A stretch of DNA of 64,000 nt from Mesostigma viride (taxonomy: Eukaryota; Streptophyta; Mesostigmatophyceae; Mesostigmatales; Mesostigmataceae), in NCBI GenBank assembly GCA_009746045.1, contig RPFO01000156.1:2778452-2842451 (forward strand). The letters are read 5' to 3'. The position numbers and the translations under genes are program-made. Below are positions 1 to 10,638 of this stretch, in pieces (positions within the stretch are counted from its first letter, which is position 1; each line of letters starts with the position of its first letter). The notes beneath the pieces were generated by a model. The model saw only the letters and a list, made by a program, of their open reading frames with translations, had not been told where the DNA came from and ran no database searches.

Positions 1-1250
1 GCCGCCGCCTGTCAAACAGATCCTATTCATCACGCGCGTCAACGCCCCGTCATCGCCCCGTCATCGCCCCGTCATCGCTCCGTGATCGCCATGCCGACTG
101 CCGAGGGCCAACCTCTTAACTCTTTATTCGGAGTAATAGTTAACTGCCGGCATTGCCATACAAGAAGAAGCTCTCGATCCTAGGTATAGACTACCTCGGG
201 TATCATCATCGTAATTGCTAGCATCGAGATCATTCATACCTACCGACGATGGCCAGCTTCAAAAGAAAAATGTCGACCAACAGACAGGACCTATCGCCGG
301 GAACCCTCAAGGCAATAAGGGCGAGACAGGCTTTCACCGTTAAGTAAAGTTGTCCACATCGTGCTAAGGAATTTGTGCTAATCTATGAGTACCTATATGG
401 ACACTTTGTCGCATTTTTTACATGGCAAATAAGCGATGTATGTGTCATGTAGGCTGCCATTGGTGCATGCATGCATGGGCCAGCAATGATGGTCAGAGGT
501 ACATTGTGCCTATGAGATAACCATCGATTTGTTGATCAGCAAGTGATTCATTACGTGAGACAACAATATGTTTGGGGGCTAAGCTTCTTACATTGGTCAC
601 ATGGCCCGCCATAATTGTTTTCTTATGTGTTTAAGGTTAGGGCTCTGTTCATGACTGAACGTCATGAACGCGCTCTATTCATGACATTGATTAATTGATT
701 TTAATTAGTCTCATGTCCATGTTGGGGGACCGGGATCTCTGAATTCCCCAAAGAAGATATAGTGGAAGTCCCCCAAGACGTCAATATCCGTCAAGACGTC
801 AATAACTACATGTATGTCCACAGCTCAGCTAGTAGTCTAAAATATGGGCCTCGAGCTAATCTTGCACGCAAGCAATGCCTATCATCAAGGATGAATTAAT
901 GCCTATCAACAAGGAGACAATCATGCTTGTTAAATTTCCTAGGACCCACAACTGGGGGGTCGTAGTCTTTGACAATGTCCGCCTGGGCAACGCTACTAAT
1001 CCTACATATCCGAGGTCCCATGTATGAATAAGAGGGGTTGAGCGGATGACGCCAACAGTGTCTGTGCTCTGCATGTCAGCTAAAATCATATCGCGGAGAC
1101 AAACATATGGCGGTATGTCCAATGTTGGCCACTGCGTCGCCTAACAGGTTCTTACATGGTCGGCAAGGGCCTGACCATGTAAGAAGATATCTCCCTGGCT
1201 GGCCAGTCCACAAGGAACCAGCACAGACCTCATCTGAATCAACCTGATTA
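1..1250. other. AT-rich spacer, no gene recognised
   Basis: No open frame here looks like a protein and no splice-linked set of exons is apparent. The stretch contains short direct and inverted words around 645-680 (repeats of catgaacg and tcatgac) but no element with clear ends. Confidence 0.5.
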
Positions 1251-1254
1251 ATTA

Positions 1255-1480
1255 ACTAACTACTTAATTCATTTATTAAACTCATGCCCCCATTAGGGAG
1301 TCAAGGAGCATTAGCTAACCCCGATTAATTAATTAATTAATTAATTAAACACGTGCTCCTGTTGGGGAGTCACGGAGCACCGAAGTGCTTTTAATCCCTG
1401 TATGTGCACAACAGGAGAAAGGGCAGAGACCCCCAGTCTCCTTCATGCCTAAGGCATGCCACAGCTGCATTCGGGAACGC
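1255..1480 (-). mobile_element. LINE-like 3' tails with terminal hairpin and TTAA-type tail
   Basis: Two copies of a short module are visible, one degenerate (about 1285-1315) and one clear (1350-1378). The module is a C-rich/G-rich hairpin reading ctcc..aac..ggag on the opposite strand, followed by a run of taat. The stretch 1340-1475, including the words agaccccca and aggcatgccaca, reappears in inverted orientation at about 52980-53100, so these are two members of one interspersed family. I interpret the module as the 3' end of non-LTR retrotransposons, because elsewhere in the window it directly follows reverse transcriptase coding remnants. Confidence 0.55.
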
Positions 1481-1623
1481 TAGCTAAACGGACACGCTAA
1501 CGATCCGGCAATCTGTGGGTGCAATAAGACCCATGTGAGCATGGCATAACACTAGGAGCGTGGGCAAGTAATCTCATCATAGCCAGGACGTAGCATGGCT
1601 GTACTAGGACTATACCCCGATCA

Positions 1624-2674
1624 ATGGATGGATGGATGGATGGATGGATGGATGGATGGATGGATGGATGGATGGATGGATGGATGGATGGATGGATGGA
1701 TGGATGGATGGATGGATGGATGGATGGATGGATGGATGGATGGATGGATGGATGGATGGATGGATGGATGGATGGATGGATGGATGGATGGATGGATGGA
1801 TGGATGGATGGATGGATGGATGGATGGATGGATGGATGGATGGATGGATGGATGGATGGATGGATGGATGGATGGATGGATGGATGGATGGATGGATGGA
1901 TGGATGGATGGATGGATGGATGGATGGATGGATGGATGGATGGATGGATGGATGGATGGATGGATGGATGGATGGATGGATGGATGGATGGATGGATGGA
2001 TGGATGGATGGATGGATGGATGGATGGATGGATGGATGGATGGATGGATGGATGGATGGATGGATGGATGGATGGATGGATGGATGGATGGATGGATGGA
2101 TGGATGGATGGATGGATGGATGGATGGATGGATGGATGGATGGATGGATGGATGGATGGATGGATGGATGGATGGATGGATGGATGGATGGATGGATGGA
2201 TGGATGGATGGATGGATGGATGGATGGATGGATGGATGGATGGATGGATGGATGGATGGATGGATGGATGGATGGATGGATGGATGGATGGATGGATGGA
2301 TGGATGGATGGATGGATGGATGGATGGATGGATGGATGGATGGATGGATGGATGGATGGATGGATGGATGGATGGATGGATGGATGGATGGATGGATGGA
2401 TGGATGGATGGATGGATGGATGGATGGATGGATGGATGGATGGATGGATGGATGGATGGATGGATGGATGGATGGATGGATGGATGGATGGATGGATGGA
2501 TGGATGGATGGATGGATGGATGGATGGATGGATGGATGGATGGATGGATGGATGGATGGATGGATGGATGGATGGATGGATGGATGGATGGATGGATGGA
2601 TGGATGGATGGATGGATGGATGGATGGATGGATGGATGGATGGATGGATGGATGGATGGATGGATGGATGGATG
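1624..2674. repeat. (GGAT)n perfect tetranucleotide array, ~262 units
   Basis: About 1,051 bp of uninterrupted GGAT repeat with no base substitution that I can see. Every forward frame translates as repeated MDGW and every reverse frame as repeated IHPS, so the long open frames here are artefacts. The left flank, ccccgatcaatgga, resembles the ccccgatgaatggatgg that lies just inside LINE 3' tails at 10972 and 23170. This suggests the array grew out of a short GGAT run in a retrotransposon 3' UTR. Confidence 0.95.
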
Positions 2675-2999
2675 TCAGGCTTGTCTTACATGATGCAGTG
2701 GAACTTTGGTGCTGGAGGGTTAATTGTGGCCCGGTCTGGTTTAGCTTCAGTGCTCTCATGGCGGCCTTCATTTGTAATTATTTGAATGCATGCCCATTGG
2801 GCCATGCATAGTGTATATTTTTTACGCATGCACGCCCATTATGTATCGCTGGGTCCATCCCATCAATGCTTGTTTATTGCCAGGTCTGGTGTAAGTAAGT
2901 TAGTACTTGCGTGTCATGCGCATGGGCATGTTTAGAGTACTATGCTAATCTCTTTAGAAACATAATTACACGGAAGTTACAAATCTCATCTGCATCATG
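2675..2999. other. spacer, no gene recognised
   Basis: Short AT-rich stretch with repeated words such as gcccattgggccatgcat but no coding signal. Confidence 0.4.
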
Positions 3000-3355
3000 C
3001 CCCAAGACACTACATTAAAGAATCAAATAAAATTATAACATGCCTCCGTTGGGAGATCATGCAGCACATGCATATTCCTTGCTGAATGGGTAGAGGTGGG
3101 TCAAGCCGCGACATCGAAATAAGCTAACTCTAAGCTATCTAGTCTACAAAATCCTCACTACACTTCTCCCCAAAGCGCCCCTTCCGCTTTGGGGGAGGGG
3201 GCTTACCCACATGGGCTGGCGTGTGAGCCGGGACATTGGTCTTCCACCTCTTCTTGTTCTGCATAGGAACAGAGAGCGAAGAAATGCGGTGTGGGGACCC
3301 CTTCTCGTGGTAATGCGTTACATGTACTCCCCACCGGGCTTTGCTCTTCATGGGT
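3000..3355 (-). mobile_element. LINE ORF2 C-terminal remnant with 3' tail
   Basis: On the minus strand, 3351 to 3139 encodes the extreme C-terminus of a LINE ORF2-like protein, recognisable by the recurring block KKRWKTNVPAHTPAHVGK followed by a proline/lysine-rich end. The same block, variably decayed, occurs at 7800-7915, 44550-44650 and 53170-53290. Downstream on the minus strand (3130 to 3000) comes a 3' UTR containing gtagaggtgggt and the terminal hairpin tccgttgggaga. The body of ORF2 is missing, as expected for a 5'-truncated insertion. Confidence 0.6.
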
Positions 3356-3389
3356 TCATAAAGACAACAATTATTCAGTAAGAATTTAA

Positions 3390-3500
3390 TAAATTAGGAA
3401 CATATATCCGTTGGGAGTCACTGTTACACATATACCTGAAAAGGGGCATATGATTTTAAATACATTCTGAGCTACAACCTGCACGTGCATGGGTTTAGTT
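3390..3500 (-). mobile_element. 3' end of ORF1-type LINE element
   Basis: The sequence from aggaacatatatccgttggg through gaaaaggggcatatg to attctgagctac matches, with scattered substitutions, the 3' UTR of the ORF1-type elements at 11590-11680 (same orientation) and 10715-10790 (opposite orientation). Only the tail remains. Confidence 0.55.
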
Positions 3501-4285
3501 AACTGGCACCTATACTAGAGGCCTGACATGGGGTGGAGCTTCAGTGCTTCCCCGCCTTCTCCTTCTCCCACACTGGGTGCTCCGCGTCCTTCTTCTCCGG
3601 CCCTGCCCATGGGTGCACCGGCCCCGCCTCCTCCTTCTCCTCACGGGACGATTCGCGCTCCACGCATGGCTGCAGCATCAGTTAGCACGGGCAAGACATA
3701 GCAGTAACCGCGCTATGGCTGTTCTAGCACCAGCCTAGCAGACTGCCATGATCACTCAGCAAACCCACGACAGCTAAACCCTTGGCTGTCACAACCAGTC
3801 CATGCATCATTAAGTATGGGTACAGGGAAAGCTTCCCGCATATCCATGGCCATATGGATGGCAGCAACACAACGACTTGCCCCCTAGCCCCCCGTGCACA
3901 CACAAAAACGTGGGTCGTGGCTTCCACGCCCCATCCGCCATGCATGACAGCGCGTACCTTACTCGCATTCACACCGGGCTGCATCCCAGCGCCGTTGCTG
4001 TCCCCATGTGACACGTCGGCTGATTAAGCAGATACACAGCAGAGTCTGATGTAAACCGCTAAACCCCAAACCCATGCAGACCACAGTCAAGGACGCGTGC
4101 ATGTCAAGCCATGCCAATTGTGAACCGTACAGCAATTTACTTTTCAAGCCTGAAGAGGTGGATAGCAGATACTAGCCTGGAAGAGGTTACAGGGGCACAT
4201 GTCCATTAGCGAGCGGAACAACACAGCTTACACCCTACAAGCGTACCGCACAATGTCCTCCTGCAATTGTCTGCAGATCTCCCAA
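3501..4285. other. spacer, no gene recognised
   Basis: Several overlapping short open frames on both strands, none with recognisable composition or motifs. A pyrimidine-rich stretch at 3545-3650 encodes only leucine/proline-rich translations. Confidence 0.4.
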
Positions 4286-4384
4286 TGCCGCAGACATCTC
4301 CACTGCTCTCATGGCGATTGCAAATGCTTCATGCCGCTGACATCTCCACTGCTCTCATGGCGATTGCAAATGCTTGATGCCGCA
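4286..4384. repeat. 46-bp tandem duplication (two units)
   Basis: The block beginning gacatctccactgctctcat occurs at 4293 and again at 4339, with only two or three differences between units. It lies just beyond the end of the candidate minus-strand gene at 4455-5565. Confidence 0.8.
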
Positions 4385-4454
4385 CCTCTGCTTACAGCAG
4401 AAAAGCTTCCTCCGGGCGAGGCACCTGACTGGAACCAACACCCATTCCTTGGCT

Positions 4455-5565
4455 TCACAACGTGGCCATGACAGCATCGTGAATCTGCTTCGCCAACGCC
4501 CACACTTCAGGACCCGCGCCCTGCACCGCCATGGCCACAGGCTGCACCGCTGCAATCGATGCAGCATTCACTGCCTGCGCCGCACCATGTACTGCATGCA
4601 CGAAAGCCAATCCTGGCTCGGTTATCATGGTCTTGCCCGATTCCTGCTGCTTCTTCTTCTTCGATGCGGTCATGCGCACTTTATACCCCTTCCTCTCCAA
4701 GCACGCCTTCAGCACCTGGCTCGTGCGGTGCTGAATATGCTTCTGAAGGCGCGCCTTCTAAACACGAAATGTTGGCAATGTATGATTCCCAAACGGCATG
4801 ATAGGCACATAATCAGTCCCATTAATTGCTTTGCGGCAGTCAATGCACCAGAACACCTGTTGAAAAAAGAAGGTTATGCACGCTAGCGATTACCCGCGGC
4901 AAGAAGCAATCAACACGCCTCGCTAACAACTGCAACCACAATGTAATTCATGACGGGCCACTCACCGCTACCCTGCTCTCCTGCTTCAATGTCTCCCCAT
5001 TCTCAAGGCCTCCATTGTAAACCTCTCCGTCTTCACCATCGTCATCGTCTTCCTCTTCCTCCACTCCGACGTATCCGTGTTTCCTTTTCCTAAGATACCT
5101 AGGGTTGTTCAAGTCGTATGTGCGGCGTTGGCACACTTCCAACAAAATTTTGGCCGCCTCTACCCATTACCATTTATTCGTACTATCATAACATATCCAG
5201 GCGTTTGAAAAATCATTCCCTCGTTCGAACTTCTACCCCTGGGCGTCCATGACGAGGCAGTCACGACGGGACGCAGATGCACAAAAATAAAACAAGGCGA
5301 CATCCCTTCAATCATTGACCAAAAAACAGAATACGCGCAGAACTTGGATTTCAACACCACGCACCCATTACCAGCGAGCACGGCTGGCCTGCAACCGCCA
5401 TCATTTCATAACCAGAAGCCAGGGCCCACACTCCATCCCGTTACCTCATCTTCCACGCACGGCTTCCGCTGCTTCCCTCTGCTCTTTCGCATTCTCCGCC
5501 AGCAACCTCGCCTTCTCCTCGTCCAACAATCCACTAAGAATAAAATCCCCTCTATTGGACGCCAT
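4455..5565 (-). pseudogene. candidate spliced gene or gene remnant, function unknown
   Basis: I do not recognise the product. Three coding-like blocks occur in order on the minus strand. Block 1 (5565 to about 5447) starts with ATG and encodes a charged helix-prone stretch, MASNRGDFILSGLLDEEKAR and onward. Block 2 (about 5150 to 4966) encodes a basic patch (RYLRKRKHGY) and then an acidic run (EEEEDDDDGEDGE), and ends at a good donor (gtgagt). Block 3 (4856 to 4455) starts after a strong acceptor (tttttcaacag). It has a CxxC pair (FWCIDCRK) and a lysine-rich region (SKKKKQQE). Problems: block 3 has an in-frame stop near 4760 and blocks 1 and 2 do not join in frame with the splice sites I can see. 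It is either a decayed gene or one whose introns I have mis-drawn. Confidence 0.3.
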
Positions 5566-5589
5566 TCAGACGAACTTTGCTAGCGTCTT

Positions 5590-5935
5590 TTCACCGGCCC
5601 CAGCACACATAATCTATAGCCGCTTAATGACAACGGCCGACAACGACAACTGCTGAATAGGCGAAAAAGGCTGATAACTACATTTTTATATTTCGCTGCA
5701 TTTGCTAATAGACACGCACGTTCTCCCACTTCTCCATTACAATATAATTATCCATCTGGCCGTGTACAGGCAAAGATCCCCGAAGTAGCTTACTGAAACG
5801 TATCTTACAGCATCGGATCACTGGCACCTAATCTACAGGTGGTAGATTACCAACCAAGACCCGTCGCGGTAATTTACTCTGTCGGTAATGTACTACCAAA
5901 GATGTGCAGTCGTAACGTTACTCTTACTTACGGCT
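5590..5935. other. AT-rich spacer, no gene recognised
   Basis: The 5820-6010 part has repeated short words (ggtagtaaatta-like and taattactc-like), but no element boundary can be drawn. Confidence 0.35.
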
Positions 5936-5939
5936 AGTA

Positions 5940-6208
5940 AAATTACTACCCTATCATCCTACGTAGTAATGATTACGGCGTTGGATCTCACGCCTCGGAT
6001 CTAGGTAGTAAGATAAGACCTCGTAATTTACTCCTCGGATGCTTTTTACCACCCTCGGACGAAAAGTATAGTGCCCAATCACCATCGCCTCAGTTTTGAC
6101 ACTAATCTCCAACCCCACCGCCCGCGCCTCCAGGCCCAGACAGTCCAGCCAGGTCTGAATGTGCTCGGGGCGCGCGATGAGGGTGGTGTCTCTCTGCATG
6201 GGCACAGC
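5940..6208 (-). mobile_element. LINE reverse transcriptase fragment
   Basis: Minus-strand 6205 to 6060 encodes the RT segment just after the YADD active site (DTTLIARPEHIQTWLDCLGL, then EARAVGLEISVKTEAMVIG). The same segment of a related copy lies at 43745-43865 (plus). Coding sense dissolves below 6050. Confidence 0.55.
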
Positions 6209-6510
6209 AGAACTATTTAATAAAACTAGGAATCATCTGGAGTGTGGCACATCATAGGCACACATGTACATCCATGGCTAAATAATGCGAGTGCATGGCT
6301 CAGCTGGTATAGTGCCTGTAGGAGGCGTACATGTACATGTCCACGGTCTGTATCTATATTCTACACTACTACTGCTGTATGTCCCTAAGCTGGGGCGTCT
6401 GCAGTCGCTGGGGCCACGGGGGTCGCATGTCAGGGCTTGTGGCCGACGTATAGATGGCCGCCCCCTTCCAGTACACCGGCACATGACATTGTGGACATGA
6501 GCAGCATATC
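6209..6510 (-). mobile_element. ORF1-type LINE C-terminus and 3' UTR fragment
   Basis: Minus-strand 6500 to 6400 encodes PVYWKGAAIYTSATS, a frameshifted version of the ORF1 C-terminus seen intact at 8480-8575, 12013-12120 and 24660-24774. The following 3' UTR (caggcactataccagctgag, then tgatgtgccacactcc) matches 8630-8700 and 11880-11950. It is abutted on both sides by RT fragments, so it is part of a mosaic. Confidence 0.6.
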
Positions 6511-7431
6511 CAACTCTGAAAATGGATCGCAGCATGTTGGTCACCGCGCCGTACGTCCAGCTTGCGGGCCAGGTCGGCGGTGAGGGTCCACGTCTCGGCC
6601 CCATACGTAAGAACAGGAAGGAGGAGGACCTTAAACACGGGTCCTGTTTCTCAATCTCATTGCCCAGGGGCTTGCGCCACAGGGCCCGGTATTGGCGTAA
6701 AGCGTGCCAGGCGAGGGAGATGCGATGGTCCACATCAGCCTCGCAGCTGGGTTCAAGCTAGCAGGCTGCCCAGCAGCTTGACACGTCGGTCCCGATACAC
6801 GGACTCGAGAGCTGCATGTCAAGGAGAAAGAGGCCGGCCGGCGGTGGGTGGGTGAGCCCAATTATCACCAGAGCCTCTGTCTCCTTGCTGACCTCAAGCC
6901 CCACTGCACGGGCCTCGATAGCCAGGCAGTCAAGCCACGTCTGCACGTCGGCCCAGTGTCCTCAAAGAGGGTGGTGTCGTCTGCATAGATGATGTCCGCC
7001 AGCCGAATCTCCGTTTACGCCCCGCCATGCCAGAAACGGTTGTCAACCTGCACCCCTGGTTCCCTACCCACGATGCGGGCAAATCGCTTGCGCGCCTGAA
7101 TCATTACGTATTCGACCACAATAATGAACAGGTAGGGCGACAGCACGCAGCCCTGACACACACCCTTCTGTAAAGGGCATGGTGCATGGTGTGGTCCCGT
7201 AGGAAGTGCGCACCGAAGTGGTGCGGTGGACCCTTCATACAGGTTGCGAATGACAGCAATAAGGGGGCGGGGGATCCGGAACAGCTCGAGGATGTCCCAT
7301 AGCGCAGGCCGGAAAACCGAATCCGAGGCTTTGACGAGGGCTTTGATGAACGTAGCACATATTCCCTTGCAAATGGGCTGCCATCTGCGATAAGCACCTT
7401 CCTGAGGGGTATGCTCCTGTTTTCTCCCCAC
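6511..7431 (-). pseudogene. LINE ORF2 reverse transcriptase pseudogene
   Basis: Read on the minus strand from 7431, the RT fingers/palm region appears in order. FIKALVKASDSVF is the decayed counterpart of the first catalytic Asp block (FxDxxKAFDS). LQKGVCQGCVLSPYLF corresponds to the RQGCxLSP motif. Around 7000 lies RLADIIYADDTTLFED, with the YADD catalytic pair. C-terminal thumb-like sequence follows (MDHRISLAWHALRQYRALWR). Several frame changes and stops separate the blocks, so no functional protein can be made. The better-preserved relative is at 25270-26112. Confidence 0.65.
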
Positions 7432-7639
7432 GGGCCCCGCGGCCCGTTGCTAGCCAGGGTAGAAGTCCGCAGGTGGAGGTTATTGGTCCTAAGGATAGCA
7501 GCTACACTACCGCCTCGTCTGCCATTACAGTAGAGGACAGCTCGGATGAGGATTACATCCCCATCTAGTGCTTTGCGGTTGGGGGATGATGCAGACGATA
7601 TTTGTTTAAACTTTGTGTTATTATTTTGCTAATGAGATT

Positions 7640-7935
7640 ATAGCATAGGTCTCCGTGCATGGCATGCCTTTGCGCATGACACGCAAGTACTTACTTACTT
7701 ATTCTCTTGCTGGATGCCGATGGAGGTGGGCGAAGCCGTGAAACCGAACTAATCTAACTCTGAGCTAATCTATTCTAATCTAGAAAACCCAAACTGTTTT
7801 ATAACGACTCAGCAAAGCGCCCCTTCCTCTTGGGGGGGGGGGGGGGCTTGCCCACAGGGGCTGGCGTGTGAGCCTGGACAATCGTCTTCCACCTCTTCTT
7901 GTTATGCATATGAGCAGTCCAAGCAAGACTAGAGG
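7640..7935 (-). mobile_element. LINE 3' end fragment with ORF2 C-terminal block
   Basis: The minus strand carries the decayed C-terminal block (KKRWKTIVQAHTPAPVGK-like) interrupted by a run of about 15 G at 7831. The 3' UTR follows, with ctaatctagaaaaccc and ggatgccgatggaggtggg. Upstream, 7441-7640 holds no gene that I recognise. Confidence 0.5.
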
Positions 7936-8106
7936 GAGTGAATGCGATGTTCATGGTTGATCCTTGCATGCCCGACTGTCAAATTATCATTATTATATCG
8001 TACATCTAGGGTTCTTCTTTTCGGGGTTTTCTTTCCTTGTACGTGCATGTTGCATGTCCCTCTAACATCTGCAATTTATCGATCATTAATTCTCAATGAA
8101 TATATC

Positions 8107-8157
8107 AAGTGAGACAACTATCATATCGCCATGCATCCAGGAATAGTTGTCTCACTT
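8107..8157. repeat. perfect 14-bp inverted repeat
   Basis: The arm aagtgagacaacta (8107-8120) is exactly complementary to tagttgtctcactt (8144-8157), with a 23-base loop. A related gagacaact word with the same loop sequence (gccatgc.tccaggaa) occurs at 13805-13840, and gtgagacaactc occurs at 22150. This marks a small interspersed family of unknown type. Confidence 0.6.
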
Positions 8158-8189
8158 AATGTATATCAAGGAGACAACCAGCGCAGTGT

Positions 8190-8938
8190 TTTTGAGAGCG
8201 CGTGTTTTTGAGAGAGAAATCCTTGATCGCATGGGCCTTACTGGTGAGATCGAGCTGGCCGCCCACCGCCTTCCCCGCGCGCGGGGTAAGGCCGGGCCGC
8301 CCCCGCTCCTTCTCACCTTTAAGACCCCGGCGGACAAGATTTCTTTTCTCAGACGCCGCAAGCGGCTCGAGAAGACTCTCTTCACCCTTGACGACGACTT
8401 GACCCTGGCACAGCAACAACGACGACGGGAGCTATGGCAGACCTACCTCCAGCTCCGGCAGACCAAGGCGGGGCAGCCGGTGTACTGGAAGGGGGCGGCC
8501 ATCTACGTCGGCCACAAGCCCTGGCAAGCGACCCCCTCGACCACCGCGGCCCCAGCAACTCCAGCCCCAGCCTAGGGGAATACAGCAGTAGTGTAGAATA
8601 GTTAGACAGTGGCCTTGTACATGCCCGCCTACTACAGGCACTATACCAGCTGAGGCCTAGCCTTTTTAGTCATGTACATGTGTGCCTATGATGTGCCACA
8701 CTCCAGACGATGCCTAGCCTTATTTAGTAATGTTGTGCCCATGCAGGGAGTCACTCTCTGCTGAGAAGCCATGCCATAGCTCTTGTATAGCCATGATGAT
8801 CTTCCCCCTCACAGGCATGCTCCCCCCTTACCCGGGCATAGCGTGATAGACCATGAGGGTGCGGGTGCCCTGGTGCACCTAGAGCAAGTGTTGTTTACAT
8901 TCCCACCCTTGCAGGAAGTAGCTTAGAATGTATTATAG
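8190..8938 (+). mobile_element. 5'-truncated ORF1-type LINE copy, left part
   Basis: An open frame from about 8190 to 8575 encodes the C-terminal part of the ORF1 protein (EREILDRMGLTGEIELAAHR, then LDDDLTLAQQQRRRELWQTY, then PVYWKGAAIYVGHKPW). The 3' UTR follows. The whole block is an almost exact inverted copy of 11655-12400. The element resumes at 10709-10795 after being split by a DNA transposon and ends there in the terminal hairpin (actcccaacggagttatg) and a taat tail. Confidence 0.75.
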
Positions 8939-9811
8939 TGTCTAATCACCAAGAAAATGTCCTCATATGAGGACATTTTTAAGCATGGATACCATTTGTA
9001 ATAACTCACACATTTCAACATATCCATGGGTACGGCATGGAACCATGTTCATTTATGATATGTTCAAGAGTAGCAATGCTTAACATCCATGAAATATGCT
9101 CATGGTATAATGGTTTACGATTTATGAATGCAGGGGGGTCGCTACGCGAGTGACCAACAAGCACTCAAGTAAACAATATGCCCAGAAAGAAGGCAGGGCC
9201 AGGTCATGGCTGGTCCTGAAAATGCACCCAAGGTGTCCACAACATGTCTACATTACACCCTCGCTATCCTAGACCCTGCAGCCTGCCGGGGGGGGCACAA
9301 AATGTAACTGGCAGCCAGGGACCATGGTGCAGGCCAAATAGCAGGTGTAAAGCTAGCTCAAAGCTAGCTCAGTCCAAAGAATGAAATAAGAAGCAAATAC
9401 TTGCCAAGGTTAGGTCCGTGATCGTTATTGGAGGCTTGGCTGCCACCACGGTGCTCGACAATGATGCTGAAGCCTTCAATCATATATGAAGCAGATACTG
9501 CAAAGAGGCACAAATAGCAATACAAGCACAATGTAAGCATGACAAGCTCAAGTTTCCAAGCCAGTCTAGCTCACTTGGACATGAGGTTAAGCGTTAGAAA
9601 CATATGGGCAACATCCCAGCAAGCCTTGAAAAAGTTTTCAGCAACAAGGCAGTATATGTGTTAAATCAAACTACCACATTGCAACTAAGCACAGTGACTT
9701 CTACTTGCTGCTGTTTTGACGACGCAAGGCCGTTTACCTTTTCAGTGACACCACGGGAAAAGAAAGCATTACCCAGCAAACTTCCTTTAAGTTCCCCGGA
9801 CACAGGCGTAA

Positions 9812-10453
9812 TCACAACCACGACGTTGGGCATTGAAAAGAACCGGAATCATTAAGTCTGCGGGGGTTATAAGCTACGATACTCTTGACACGCTTATTTA
9901 GAACGATGCGGTTGCGGATGACATCCGGAACCTTGTTCTTGACGTGCGCCCAGGCCGCCAGCTGCGCGGGACAGCTCAAGAAATATATATTAAAGGACGG
10001 TGACGCCCGGGAAGCACCCAGCCTTGCGGCAAAAGTAAAATATGGCTCGCGCTCGCCGTGGTTTTCGCCAGGCGTGACTGCGATATCACGACGAAAAAAT
10101 GGAGACTCTTTGACCCATCTAACTGCCCAGGTCCCTCTGTTGCCCGGGTCGCCCATTAACCCAGAAGCGTACCATAACCCATACTCGCGATATCCGCAGC
10201 GCCTGGGCGGAAAAAGAAATTGTAAAACCGAACTGCATACTGACCTATCATGCCATCTACGTAGCTTCCAGATTTTCTTCAACGATGCCAAAATCCGTTC
10301 ATGAACAATATTTTCGACATATACAAAGCACCTGCACGTCAAAAGCAGCATCTTCGAAATGACTAGATGATGATCTAAAGTTCTGTCTTCATTCGGGGCA
10401 AAATAATGGCCTATAACGTTCAGGCAAGCCTCAGAACTGGAACGACCCCATAG
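9812..10453 (-). CDS. unrecognised open frame inside DNA transposon
   Basis: The frame is open from just after a TGA near 10455 to the stop at 9812, about 213 codons. The first ATG is at 10351, giving 179 residues. The translation upstream of that ATG still looks protein-like (NVIGHYFAPNEDRTLDHHL), so the true start may be in an upstream exon or lost. The part after the ATG has a mixed hydrophobic/basic region (HERILASLKKIWKLRRW), but I see no transposase catalytic triad or zinc finger. It could be a decayed transposase exon or a captured host gene piece. Confidence 0.3.
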   Translation of the reverse strand, partial: LWGRSSSEACLNVIGHYFAPNEDRTLDHHLVISKMLLLTCRCFVYVENIVHERILASLKKIWKLRRWHDRSVCSSVLQFLFPPRRCGYREYGLWYASGLMGDPGNRGTWAVRWVKESPFFRRDIAVTPGENHGEREPYFTFAARLGASRASPSFNIYFLSCPAQLAAWAHVKNKVPDVIRNRIVLNKRVKSIVAYNPRRLNDSGSFQCPTSWL

Positions 10454-10587
10454 CCGTCACTCGACAAAATGCTCGATTACATTGCAACGTTCTTGCTGTA
10501 GTAGGTACTTTTCCTCGCCTCATATTTTCCAGGTACGGTCGGCCCCTGTCGACCCCGGGGGCTTGGCGCGCTCAGTACCTATCCCAG

Positions 10588-10638
10588 TTTCGCGCCAAAA
10601 CCCACCAGGGATCCTCAGGACCAACTTTGGCGCCAAAA
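10588..10638. promoter_or_regulatory. two E2F-like sites
   Basis: TTTCGCGCCAAA (10588-10599) and TTTGGCGCCAAAA (10626-10638) both match the E2F/DP consensus TTTSSCGC, each in both orientations. They sit near the right end of the DNA transposon, upstream of its minus-strand open frame. The match is exact, but function is inferred and chance occurrence in GC-rich DNA is possible. Confidence 0.25.

Noticed and set aside
1321..1345. Taat runs considered as telomeric or centromeric repeats
   Set aside because: They always follow the LINE terminal hairpin and are short and scattered, which fits retrotransposon tails.
1497..2811. Long open frames on both strands across the GGAT array
   Set aside because: They are pure translations of a tetranucleotide (MDGW or IHPS polymers) that is open in every frame; there is no coding evidence.
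9604..9855. 83-residue open frame on the plus strand
   Set aside because: Overlaps the longer minus-strand frame in the DNA transposon and has no recognisable features.
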